Positions 1 through 6,525 of a stretch of 27,887 nucleotides of DNA are shown in pieces. The translations under genes were made by a program, and so were the position numbers. The stretch is from an uncultured Collinsella sp. Its GTDB lineage: Bacteria; Actinomycetota; Coriobacteriia; Coriobacteriales; Coriobacteriaceae. The first letter of the stretch is position 1, and each line of letters opens with the position of its first letter. The DNA is taken from the NCBI GenBank assembly GCA_900758475.1, contig CAAERQ010000006.1, positions 1-27,887 on the forward strand. The letters are read 5' to 3'. Below the pieces are notes generated by a model, which was not told the DNA's origin, made no database searches, and saw only the letters and a list, made by a program, of their open reading frames with translations.

Positions 1-92
1 CTCCCGGGGCCGTTTCAGTTCCAGATCGTTGTTTTCGCCCGCTGAGCTGGGCCTATGCCGGAATCTCTCCCACAGAAACCACCGAAGAGCCT

Positions 93-163
93 TAAGTTGC
101 GGTGAAATAGGGACTGTTTATGCAGCTAAAGCCGTAAAACAGTCCCTATTTCACCGCAACTTA
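93..163. repeat. 27-bp perfect inverted repeat (palindromic element, family 1)
   Basis: Arms at 93-119 and 137-163 are perfectly complementary around a 17-nt loop. Each arm reads AAGTTGCGGTGAAATAGGG and then ACTGTTT. A closely related arm (3 differences in 26 positions) occurs at 20925-20998, so this is a dispersed repeat family and not only a local terminator. It lies just past the 3' end of the release-factor-like gene, where it could also stop minus-strand transcription, but no T tract follows on either side. Positions 1-92 hold nothing I can call. Confidence 0.85.
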
Positions 164-172
164 TTGAGAAGA

Positions 173-553
173 TCATTCCTCCCCGCCTGGCTTGCGACGG
201 TTGGCCTTTTTAATCGCGTTGAAGTGCTTGTCGTTGAGCCTGCGCTGGCGCGATCGCTGAGGCACCTTGGTCTTTACGCGTCGGCGCGGTGGACGCCCGC
301 GACGCTCAAGCTCTGCCCTCAGCTTACGCAGACAGCAGCTGCGATTCTGAAACTGACTGCGGCTCTCACGCGCCGTCACGACAATCCCCGTGGGCCCATG
401 CTTCATGCGCACCGCCGAGTCCGTCGTGTTCACGCCCTGTCCACCCGGACCCGTCGCGCGAAACACCTGCACCTCGCAATCGCGTGCCAGCTCCTCGACC
501 GAAATCTCGGCATAGCGCGCATACTCGCGCCATCCCATCTTGTTCTCATCCAT
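173..553 (-). CDS. Stand-alone RF-1 domain protein (GGQ), putative ribosome-rescue release factor
   Basis: The 126-aa protein is essentially only the peptidyl-tRNA hydrolysis domain of class I release factors. The GPGGQGVN loop is at about residues 35-42, followed by the family-typical TDSAVRMKHGPTGIVV and ESRSQ stretches. It has no codon-recognition domains. The last 40 residues are strongly basic (RRRVKTKVPQRSRQRRL, ending KKANRRKP), like the tail with which ArfB/ICT1 and mtRF-R type factors enter stalled ribosomes. The function, freeing nascent chains on stalled ribosomes or split subunits, is inferred from domain layout. I chose the ATG at 553 because GGGGAGGT sits 6 nt upstream; an in-frame extension to 619 runs through a palindrome and is unlikely to be coding. 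It lies downstream of xpt on the same strand, but a terminator separates them. Confidence 0.85.
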   Translation of the reverse strand: MDENKMGWREYARYAEISVEELARDCEVQVFRATGPGGQGVNTTDSAVRMKHGPTGIVVTARESRSQFQNRSCCLRKLRAELERRGRPPRRRVKTKVPQRSRQRRLNDKHFNAIKKANRRKPGGEE

Positions 554-578
554 ATCAATACCTCCCCTCATACAAAAA

Positions 579-609
579 ATGTGACAAAGGGACAGTCCCT
601 TTGTCACAT
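579..609 (-). terminator. 31-nt perfect palindrome, intrinsic terminator of xpt
   Basis: Two 15-nt arms (579-593 and 595-609) are perfectly complementary around one central base and contain TGTGACAAAGGGAC. On the minus strand the hairpin is followed directly by TTTTTT, as expected for an intrinsic terminator of xpt, which ends at 637. It stands only 26 nt upstream of the release-factor-like start, so that gene needs read-through or its own promoter. Confidence 0.75.
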
Positions 610-636
610 CGCATACCAATCGCTTGTGCTGCGCGC

Positions 637-1215
637 CTAGGCGAACGTGATCTCGCCGTTCTCGCAGTCCATTTCGGCGATACGGGCCAGGCTCTCAACG
701 CGGAAGCCGCGCTCGCGGAGCTTGTCGCCACCGCCCTGGAAGCCCTTCTCAACGGCGATGCCGATGCCGGCAACCTCGGCACCCGCGGCCTCGCAGATCT
801 TAATAAGGCCCTCGAGCGCGCAGCCATTGGCCAAAAAGTCGTCGATAATCAGGACCTTATCGCCCCCGGACAGAAAGCGCTTGCCAACGATGACCGGGTA
901 CTCCTTCTGCTTGGTAAAGGAGTAGATGGTCGTGGCATACTGCTCGCCGTCAAGGTTGATGGACTGAGCCTTCTTGGCAAAGACCACCGGCACGCCGCCA
1001 AAATGCTGGGCTGCAATGCAGGCCATACCAATGCCCGAAGCCTCGATCGTCAGGATCTTGTTGATCTCGACACCCTCGAACAGACGGGCCCACTCGGCAC
1101 CCATGTGGTCGAACAGCTCAACGTCGCACTGGTGGTTGAGGAAGGCATCAACCTTAAGGACGTTACCGGCCTTTACGATGCCGTCATGGCGAATACGATC
1201 CTCAAGCTCCTGCAT
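637..1215 (-). CDS. xpt: Xanthine phosphoribosyltransferase
   Basis: The 192-aa protein has the full family length and converts xanthine plus PRPP to XMP in cytosolic purine salvage. It starts MQELEDRIRHDGIVKAGNVLKVDAFLNHQ, typical of Xpt. The EASGIG segment (residues 58-63) and the PRPP-binding loop VLIIDDFLANG (121-131) are intact. The ATG at 1215 has AGAAGGGG 6 nt upstream. In many Firmicutes xpt sits behind a purine riboswitch, but the 160 bases upstream (1216-1375) show no recognisable purine aptamer core. It lies downstream of the MFS exporter gene on the same strand. A palindromic terminator follows at 579-609. Confidence 0.95.
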   Translation of the reverse strand: MQELEDRIRHDGIVKAGNVLKVDAFLNHQCDVELFDHMGAEWARLFEGVEINKILTIEASGIGMACIAAQHFGGVPVVFAKKAQSINLDGEQYATTIYSFTKQKEYPVIVGKRFLSGGDKVLIIDDFLANGCALEGLIKICEAAGAEVAGIGIAVEKGFQGGGDKLRERGFRVESLARIAEMDCENGEITFA

Positions 1216-1375
1216 GGCGCAACCCCTTCTCGCGGCAACGATACCGCGCGATTAATAAACGTTGTTCGATAGTCTACCACGGACCTACCCCCGCCCGCCC
1301 CACAAGCCGCATCGCACTATAAAGCTGCAAGGCCAGTAGATAGGCCCGATTCGTGGCAGACAGCCTCCCAACACG

Positions 1376-2680
1376 CTAATGCCGGGTGCGCGTCCTCACC
1401 AAACGTACCAATGTGAGCGCAAAGCCCACGGTAGCAACGGCCATCAGCACGTAGAATACCAAACGAAAGCCAAAGAGGAACACGTCCGGACGACCCGCCA
1501 CATAGCTCGTGACCGTCTTGCCCATCGCCGCGCTCGTCTGTCCATACAGGATGCGCGACGCCGCCGTAATACCCAGCGCTATGCCCGCATAGCGCGCCAA
1601 GCTGCTCAAGCTGCCCGCAAAGCCAAGCGCCTCACGCGGAGCCGAACCCATATACAGCGAATTATTGGGACTCTGGAAGATCGACGTGCCGCACGACATA
1701 AACGCGACGCAGCACACAATCATCAAGATGGAAGAGTGCTCGTCAAGCGTGCTCACCGCAAAGAGACCGCACACGTACACGCCCAAGCCAACGGCCGTGG
1801 GCGCTTCACAACCAACACGGTCGGACACCGAGCCCGAAAGCGGGCCCACAAAGGCATTCACGACCGGCATCGCCAAAAACAACAGGCCGGAGATATCGGA
1901 GCTAAAGCCGTGGGCATCCTGAAAGTAGAACGGCAGCACAAACTCGGAGGCACCGATACCCACGAACACGATAAGCATGCAAGCCAGGTTAATCGTGAAA
2001 GCCGAGCTCGCAAAGCAGCGACGCGCCGCCTCTGTCAACGGCATAGGGCGTTCGCCAGCCTCCGGCTTCACATGCGGCAGCGTATAGAGTCCCACGATAA
2101 ACGAGATTACGCCAATGGGCAGATTGATAAGGAAGATGCTCTCCCAGGGAAAGCTCGCCACCAGCACGCCGCCGAGCACGGGGCCGCACATCATGCCAAG
2201 AGCCACAAAGGTCGCCAGAATGCCCATGGCACGGCCGCGCTCACGCGCCGGAAACGACTCGGTGATGATGCCCATATTGTTGGCCATCGCGGCGGCACAG
2301 CCAATGCCCTGCACGAAACGCGCCAAGATAAGCACCTCGAGCGAAGCCGAAAGCCCGCAAAGCAACGAGCCGCCCGTAAAGACGATTACACCAAGCTGGA
2401 ACACATTCACCTTGCCGCGCACATCGCCCAAGCGGCCAAACGGCAGCATGGCGACGCACGTCGCGAGCAGATACACCGAGCTCACGAGCTGAATGCGGTC
2501 GAGACCCACCCCCAGCTCCTTTTGCATCACTGGGAGCGCCACCGTCACGATGCTCGCATCCAGACACGCCATAAAGGTCATGACGAGCACGGTGAACAGA
2601 ATCGCCCATTTATTCTTACCGTGGGTGTCGCCCTCTAGGGCAATGTGTTCGCGGCGCAGCTGCTCGGCAGTTTTCTCCAT
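1376..2680 (-). CDS. MFS transporter, DHA2 (EmrB/QacA-like) family drug exporter
   Basis: The 434-aa inner-membrane protein is rich in hydrophobic helices. It has the DHA2-type first-helix motif LDASIVTVALPVM (about 40-52), a motif-A loop GRLGDVRGK (82-90) and a motif-C antiporter segment ending GPVLGG in helix 5. It probably exports a toxic organic compound in exchange for protons; the substrate cannot be read from sequence. Although the frame is open to 2731, I chose the ATG at 2680 (MEKTAEQLRREH) because GAAAGGAT lies just upstream, and the longer version would run toward the metY terminator. Its hydrophobic part seems slightly short for 14 helices, so 12 to 14 is a fair range. No regulator gene is adjacent. 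Confidence 0.88.
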   Translation of the reverse strand: MEKTAEQLRREHIALEGDTHGKNKWAILFTVLVMTFMACLDASIVTVALPVMQKELGVGLDRIQLVSSVYLLATCVAMLPFGRLGDVRGKVNVFQLGVIVFTGGSLLCGLSASLEVLILARFVQGIGCAAAMANNMGIITESFPARERGRAMGILATFVALGMMCGPVLGGVLVASFPWESIFLINLPIGVISFIVGLYTLPHVKPEAGERPMPLTEAARRCFASSAFTINLACMLIVFVGIGASEFVLPFYFQDAHGFSSDISGLLFLAMPVVNAFVGPLSGSVSDRVGCEAPTAVGLGVYVCGLFAVSTLDEHSSILMIVCCVAFMSCGTSIFQSPNNSLYMGSAPREALGFAGSLSSLARYAGIALGITAASRILYGQTSAAMGKTVTSYVAGRPDVFLFGFRLVFYVLMAVATVGFALTLVRLVRTRTRH

Positions 2681-2710
2681 GTATATCCTTTCTATCGTGC
2701 AACGCAAAAA

Positions 2711-2752
2711 CGGGACCCCAATCGCCTGCAAACGGACACGATCGGGGTCCCG
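2711..2752 (-). terminator. Intrinsic terminator of metY
   Basis: Arms CGGGACCCC (2711-2719) and GGGGTCCCG (2744-2752), extended by ATCG/CGAT, form a long hairpin. On the minus strand it is followed by TTTTTG (plus-strand A run at 2706-2710). It lies about 70 nt past the metY stop. Confidence 0.8.
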
Positions 2753-2821
2753 CCTACGGAATCGGAACTATGAGGACGTCGTCAGCCGAAAAGCCGTCCC
2801 ACGCCTTGCACGAACGCTAGC

Positions 2822-4105
2822 CTAGCACTGCTCGAGCGCCTGCTCAAGGTCGGCAATCAGATCGGCCGTGTCCTCGAGGCCGCACGACAGGCGCACCATG
2901 TCGGCGGAGATGCCACAGGCGATGAGCTCCTCATCGTTCATCTGGCGATGCGTGGCGTTAGCAGGATGCAGGCAGCAAGTGCGGGCGTCGGCCACGTGTG
3001 TGGCGATCTGGGCGAGCTTGAGGCTCTTCATAAAGGTCTCGGCCGCCGTGCGACCACCGTTAAAGCCAAAGCTCACGACGCCGCAGGTACCGTTGGGCAT
3101 GTACTTCTGAGCCAGGTCATAGTACTTGTCGCCCTCCAGGCCCGGATAGCTCACGAAGCGTACCTTGGGATGGCTCTGCAGGAACTTGGCAACGGCCAGG
3201 CCGTTCTCGCAATGACGCGGCATGCGCACATGCAGGCTCTCGAGCGAGCTATTCAGGAAAAACGCCGCCTGCGGGTTCTGCATGGGACCAAGATCGCGCA
3301 TGAGCTGCGCGGTGGCCTTGGTAATGAAGGCGCCCTCGCGACCGAACTTCTCGGCATACGTCACGCCGTGGTAGCTCTCGTCGGGCGTGGTGAGACCCGG
3401 GAACTTGTCCGCATGAGCCATCCAGTCAAACTGGCCGTGGTCGACGATCACGCCGCCCAGGTAGGCAGCATGCCCATCCATGTACTTGGTGGTGGAGTGC
3501 GTAACGATGTCGGCGCCCCACTCAAAGGGACGGCACATCACGGGCGTCGGGAAGGTGTTGTCGACCATCAGCGGCACGCCGTGGTCATGCGCGGCCTTGG
3601 CAAAGCGCTCAATATCGAGCACGGCGAGGGCGGGATTGGCGATGGTCTCGCCAAAGACGAGCTTGGTGTTGGGTTGGAAGGCTGCCTCCAACTCCTCATC
3701 GGTGCAGTCGGGGGCAACGAACGTGCAGGTCAAGCCCATGCGACCCATGGTATGGGCAAGCAGGTTGTAGGTACCGCCGTAGATGGCAGAGCTCGCGACC
3801 ACGTGATCGCCGGCACCGGCCACGTTAAAGATCGCGAGGAAGTTCGCAGCCATGCCCGAGCTCGTGAGCATCGCGGCAGTGCCGCCCTCCATCTCGCAGA
3901 TCTTGGCGGCAACCAAATCGCACGTGGGGTTCTGTAGACGGCTGTAGAAGTAGCCCGACTCCTCCAAGTCAAACAGCTTGCCCATGTGCTCGGACGTGTC
4001 GTACTTCCACGTGGTGGACTGGTAGATGGGCACCTGACGCGGCTCCGCATCTCCCGGGTGATAGCCGCCCTGAACACATGTGGTACCGATAGTCTGCTCG
4101 CTCAT
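2822..4105 (-). CDS. metY: O-acetylhomoserine sulfhydrylase (aminocarboxypropyltransferase)
   Basis: This 427-aa PLP enzyme of the Cys/Met metabolism family joins O-acetylhomoserine with sulfide (or methanethiol) to give homocysteine (or methionine). Its length and features favour MetY over cystathionine gamma-synthase, which is nearer 380-400 aa. Visible hallmarks are YSRLQNPT (54-61), EGGTAAMLTSSGMAA (73-87), the PLP-contacting VDNTFPTP (181-188) and the Schiff-base lysine K207 in HSTTKYMDGH. The start ATG at 4105 follows AAGGGAGC. It is transcribed divergently from the C_GCAxxG_C_C gene. Its 5' region shows no SAM riboswitch that I can recognise. A strong terminator follows at 2711-2752. 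Confidence 0.94.
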   Translation of the reverse strand: MSEQTIGTTCVQGGYHPGDAEPRQVPIYQSTTWKYDTSEHMGKLFDLEESGYFYSRLQNPTCDLVAAKICEMEGGTAAMLTSSGMAANFLAIFNVAGAGDHVVASSAIYGGTYNLLAHTMGRMGLTCTFVAPDCTDEELEAAFQPNTKLVFGETIANPALAVLDIERFAKAAHDHGVPLMVDNTFPTPVMCRPFEWGADIVTHSTTKYMDGHAAYLGGVIVDHGQFDWMAHADKFPGLTTPDESYHGVTYAEKFGREGAFITKATAQLMRDLGPMQNPQAAFFLNSSLESLHVRMPRHCENGLAVAKFLQSHPKVRFVSYPGLEGDKYYDLAQKYMPNGTCGVVSFGFNGGRTAAETFMKSLKLAQIATHVADARTCCLHPANATHRQMNDEELIACGISADMVRLSCGLEDTADLIADLEQALEQC

Positions 4106-4291
4106 ATCTAGCTCCCTTGCCTGGGTTTTAGTTTTATTCGGTTCACGATACCGCTACCATGCACCCCTCTCAACCCATCCCCAAGGTAGGTTATGTGACT
4201 AATTGATCAGGGGTATTTATCTCAAGCCTTGGGCATTTGCTCGATAGATAAAAATGAGGCATACATGAAGCTCTCGATGATTACATGCACC

Positions 4292-4323
4292 GTCACGGGT
4301 ACCATAGGCGGGTACACCGTGAC
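4292..4323 (+). promoter_or_regulatory. Stem-loop directly upstream of the Shine-Dalgarno of the C_GCAxxG_C_C gene
   Basis: GTCACGGGTAC (4292-4302) pairs with GTACACCGTGAC (4312-4323) through 11 base pairs with one bulged A and a 9-nt loop. The AAGGAG Shine-Dalgarno begins 2 nt after the stem, so folding could affect ribosome access. The sequence is also open in frame with the downstream gene, so part of the symmetry could be coding. Confidence 0.4.
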
Positions 4324-4336
4324 CAAGGAGACAACG

Positions 4337-4783
4337 ATGAAGCAAATCGATACGGCCCAGCTCGACATCACCGCCTGTCAGGCTCAAGCTGCCGAATACC
4401 ACGCCCGTGGCTTTAACTGCGCTCAGGCCGTCGCCTGCACGCTCGCTCCCGCCGTCGGGCTCGACCCCCAGGTCGCCTTTACCCTCACCGAGGGCTTTGG
4501 CGCCGGCATGGGCGGCATGACCGAAACCTGCGGCGCTATCTCGGGCGCCGTGGCCATCATGAGCTTTGTAATGAGCGACGGCATGGAAAACCCCAAGACC
4601 AAGGGCCAGACCTACAAGCTGTCGCGCGAAATCGCCAAGCGTTTTGGCGAGAAGAATACGACGACCGTCTGCGGCACGCTCAAGGGCATCGGATCGGATA
4701 AGGGTCCGCTCCGCAGCTGCCCCGGCTGCATCGACGATGCCGTCGCGATCGCCTGCGATGTGCTAAAGCAGCTCGCCGAGTAA
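4337..4783 (+). CDS. C_GCAxxG_C_C family redox-type protein
   Basis: The 148-aa protein carries the family's spaced cysteines: C28 in GFNCAQAV, C65 in GGMTETCGAISGA (the motif giving the family its name), C112, and the C128/C131 pair in SCPGC. Members are small cysteine-rich proteins of anaerobes thought to hold a cofactor or do redox or sulfur chemistry; the exact role is unknown. The ATG at 4337 follows AAGGAG with a 6-nt spacer. An alternative in-frame ATG at 4265, preceded by GAGG, would add 24 residues with no family resemblance and place the stem-loop inside the gene. It is divergent from metY, which suggests but does not prove a sulfur theme. It ends 69 bases before the convergent yigZ gene. 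Confidence 0.85.
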   Translation: MKQIDTAQLDITACQAQAAEYHARGFNCAQAVACTLAPAVGLDPQVAFTLTEGFGAGMGGMTETCGAISGAVAIMSFVMSDGMENPKTKGQTYKLSREIAKRFGEKNTTTVCGTLKGIGSDKGPLRSCPGCIDDAVAIACDVLKQLAE

Positions 4784-4801
4784 ACGGCAGCAACAGAAAA
4801 A

Positions 4802-4848
4802 CGACGGCCGGCGCGCTTGGGATCCATCCAAAAGCACGCCGGCCGTCG
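4802..4848 (-). terminator. Intrinsic terminator of yigZ (possibly bidirectional)
   Basis: A 12-bp GC stem, CGACGGCCGGCG (4802-4813) with CGCCGGCCGTCG (4837-4848), is followed on the minus strand by TTTTT just past the stem. It sits in the gap between two convergent genes and could also stop plus-strand transcription, though no T run follows on that side. Confidence 0.8.
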
Positions 4849-4851
4849 CCG

Positions 4852-5487
4852 TTAGAACTCGGCAAATTCGGGAGCGCCGACCTCGATCTCCTCGCGCCCC
4901 GCCATAAGCTCGCGCATCTTAGCGCAAAATGACTCCTGCTCCCCCGCCTTAAACACCAAATGAATCGTCACGGCATCCGCGTAATCGGTATCCGAAACCT
5001 TGGCACCCGAATCCTGCGCCAAACGAAGCACCTGCTCATACTGCGGATAGGCCACATGCACGTCAACCGGCACGACGCTTGTCATCTCAACGATCTGCCC
5101 GGCCTCCTGAGCCGCGGCCACTGCCGCCTGCGTCGCCGCGGTATAGGCGCGCACCAAGCCACCCGGCCCCAATAACGTGCCGCCAAAATAGCGCGTCACC
5201 ACGCAGCAAACATTTTTGAGCTCTGCGCCGCGCAGCACCTCGAGCGTCGGCATACCGCTCGTGCGGCTCGGCTCACCATCATCGCTTTGGCGTTCGCGTC
5301 CATCGACCAAAATCCACGCGGGAACATTGTGTCGAGCGTCGTAATGGCGCTTGCGAACTGTCTCGATAAAGGCATTCGCCTCATCCTCGGACTCAATATG
5401 GACCAGCTGGGCAATAAACCGGCTCTTGCGGTCCACAAACTCGCCCGAAACCTCAATATTCGATTGCAGAGTAAAATAGCTGTCCAA
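4852..5487 (-). CDS. yigZ: YigZ/IMPACT (UPF0029) family protein
   Basis: The 211-aa protein has the usual bacterial length. The family core is clear: ARHNVPAWILVDG then DDGEPSRTSGMP at about residues 52-80, and TRYFGGTLLGPGGLVRAYT at about 98-116. A C-terminal alpha-beta domain follows. YigZ proteins resemble the N-terminal part of eukaryotic IMPACT and one domain of elongation factor G; a link to translation is suspected but the activity is not established. The start is a TTG. Two consecutive TTG codons at 5490 and 5487 are possible; 5487 has the better spacing (5 nt) from GAGGGG. The upstream 340 bases contain the tandem stem-loops and rnpB on the same strand, so this gene might be reached by transcription passing them. 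Confidence 0.88.
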   Translation of the reverse strand: MDSYFTLQSNIEVSGEFVDRKSRFIAQLVHIESEDEANAFIETVRKRHYDARHNVPAWILVDGRERQSDDGEPSRTSGMPTLEVLRGAELKNVCCVVTRYFGGTLLGPGGLVRAYTAATQAAVAAAQEAGQIVEMTSVVPVDVHVAYPQYEQVLRLAQDSGAKVSDTDYADAVTIHLVFKAGEQESFCAKMRELMAGREEIEVGAPEFAEF

Positions 5488-5604
5488 CAAAGCCCCTCAA
5501 CAAAACTAAGCGCGGCAACAAACATCCTCAATAATACGGCAAAGGCCGTACCGATAACCCCGGTAAATAGAACGGCGACGTCAATGACCAGGCAAAAACA
5601 GCGA

Positions 5605-5702
5605 GACGGCGTCAGCTGAGTCGATTTGGCCCGAAAGAGGAGGGAGCACGCCTTATGGCGGCGACCGACGAATGAGCGCCAAATCGGCCAGCTGACGCCG
5701 TC
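5605..5702. ncRNA. Structured stem-loop A of a tandem pair (unknown motif)
   Basis: The outer arms GACGGCGTCAGCTG (5605-5618) and CAGCTGACGCCGTC (5689-5702) are perfectly complementary. An inner stem CGATTTGGC/GCCAAATCG (5622-5630, 5678-5686) follows. The tip holds GAAAGAGGAGGG, then CGCC-TTAT-GGCG (5649-5660). The 98-nt unit resembles unit B at 5711-5809 in its internal box and hairpin cap but not in its outer stem beyond GTCAGC. On the minus strand it is followed within a few nt by TTTTT, so it may also end rnpB transcription. The strand on which it acts is unresolved. Confidence 0.5.
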
Positions 5703-5710
5703 GAAGGCGA

Positions 5711-5809
5711 GAACCCGTCAGCGCGAGCAAGGTGCCTTGAAAGACGAGGGCATTGACCTTATGGTCATGCCCGAAGGCTTGAAAGGCAGATTGCCGCGCT
5801 GACGGGTTC
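5711..5809. ncRNA. Structured stem-loop B of a tandem pair (unknown motif)
   Basis: The outer arms GAACCCGTCAGCGCG (5711-5725) and CGCGCTGACGGGTTC (5795-5809) are perfect. Next come GCAA/TTGC and TGCCTT/AAGGCA helices, then GAAAGACGAGGG and a hairpin in which GACC-TTAT-GGTC is extended by GGGCAT/ATGCCC. It is 99 nt, 8 nt from unit A and 17 nt beyond the 3' end of rnpB. It shares with A the string GAAAGA(G/C)GAGGG, CCTTATGG and a following CCGA or CCCGA. No gene is encoded here. The rest of the gap (5488-5604) holds only the short yigZ leader. Confidence 0.5.
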
Positions 5810-5826
5810 GCAGCGTCAACAAAGTG

Positions 5827-6186
5827 CTGAGTGGGCCTATAAGCCGGGTTCTGTCGTGAACGGTCATTTATCTTGTCTGCACGTTACCATGCAGCTCCAC
5901 GCACGCTACCCGAACGCGGACCGGGCCGGCCCATAGCGTTCCTATTCGCGCTTGCTCCGGATGGGGCTTGCCAAGCCGCCGTGTTACCACGACGCTGGTG
6001 GTCTCTTACACCACCGTTTCAGCTTTTCCCTTTACGCCTTGCGGCGCAGGTGGGAGTCTTCTTTTCTGCGGCGCTTTCCGTCGGATCACTCCGCCCGGCC
6101 GTTAGCCGGCATCCCGCCCTCTGGAGCCCGGACTTTCCTCACGCGTGCTGCAAGCAGCACATCGCGCGACCGTCTGGCCCACTCAG
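5827..6186 (-). ncRNA. rnpB: RNase P RNA (bacterial type A)
   Basis: This is the catalytic RNA of RNase P, which removes 5' leaders from tRNA precursors. Read on the minus strand, it has the diagnostic GAGGAAAGTCCGGGCTCC near the 5' end and GACAGAACCCGGCTTATAGG near the 3' end. The P1 helix closes exactly: CTGAGTGGGCC (6186-6176) pairs with GGCCCACTCAG (5837-5827). The total of about 360 nt is normal. A ...TACACT -10-like element lies just upstream at 6196-6201. The 3' side runs into the tandem stem-loops at 5605-5809, one of which may serve as terminator. Confidence 0.97.
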
Positions 6187-6195
6187 CAGTGCAAG

Positions 6196-6223
6196 AGTGT
6201 AACACACCGTTGCCGCAGGCAAT
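6196..6223 (-). promoter_or_regulatory. Likely rnpB promoter
   Basis: On the minus strand TTGCCT (6222-6217) and TACACT (6201-6196) are spaced by 15 nt, or ATTGCC by 16. The expected start about 7 nt downstream of the -10 coincides with the P1 helix of rnpB. Confidence 0.5.
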
Positions 6224-6270
6224 GGCACGACGCAAACGCTCGACACGATAAACCAAGAACTGCCATGCGC

Positions 6271-6397
6271 TACAATGGTCCTGTCGATGGGCAACGTCGT
6301 CAGTCGAGACGCGACCGCGCTCCGCACCCCTCCGTCTACTCGGTGTGTTCCCGCCTCCTCCCCGAGGCGGGATGTCGGCATTTTTCATGCACCGACA
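6271..6397 (+). ncRNA. Possible small RNA locus between rnpB and rpsA
   Basis: This 340-nt gap (6187-6525) has no credible ORF. A TACAAT -10-like element (6271-6276) precedes about 70 nt of C-rich sequence. Then comes a perfect hairpin CCCGCCTC/GAGGCGGG (6350-6371) with the C-rich loop CTCCCC, and a second hairpin TGTCGG/CCGACA (6373-6397) whose loop contains TTTTT. The layout (promoter-like box, structured body, hairpin plus T run) suits a small RNA with C-rich loops. The -35 is weak and the T run lies in a loop, so this is only a candidate. Confidence 0.25.
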
Positions 6398-6470
6398 ACC
6401 CAATAGCCTGTGGACAGCCCGGACAGCATTACGCACGGGTAGCACCGCGCACCTCGGCTGCAAATGCAAA

Positions 6471-6501
6471 AAGGGACCCGTCCATTGCGGACGGATCCCT
6501 T
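6471..6501 (-). terminator. Intrinsic terminator of rpsA
   Basis: AAGGGACCCGTCC (6471-6483) and GGACGGATCCCTT (6489-6501) form a hairpin with a single mismatch and a 5-nt loop. It is followed by a T run on the minus strand, 24 nt past the rpsA stop. Confidence 0.85.
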
Positions 6502-6525
6502 AATACAAGTGATCGTCAAACCGAT

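Noticed and set aside
1216..1375. Possible purine riboswitch before xpt
   Set aside because: The conserved purine aptamer junction and loop sequences are not there. Only a GC-rich leader and a TAGACT-like box are seen.
1379..2638. Long plus-strand open frame opposite the MFS gene
   Set aside because: It is rich in R, H and A, with no hydrophobic core, family motif or ribosome site, as expected for the antisense of a GC-rich membrane-protein gene.
2948..3937. Plus-strand frame opposite metY
   Set aside because: It is the antisense of a clear PLP enzyme, with no motif or ribosome site.
4106..4228. SAM or T-box control before metY
   Set aside because: I found neither a SAM aptamer core nor a T-box AGGGTGG sequence on the minus strand.
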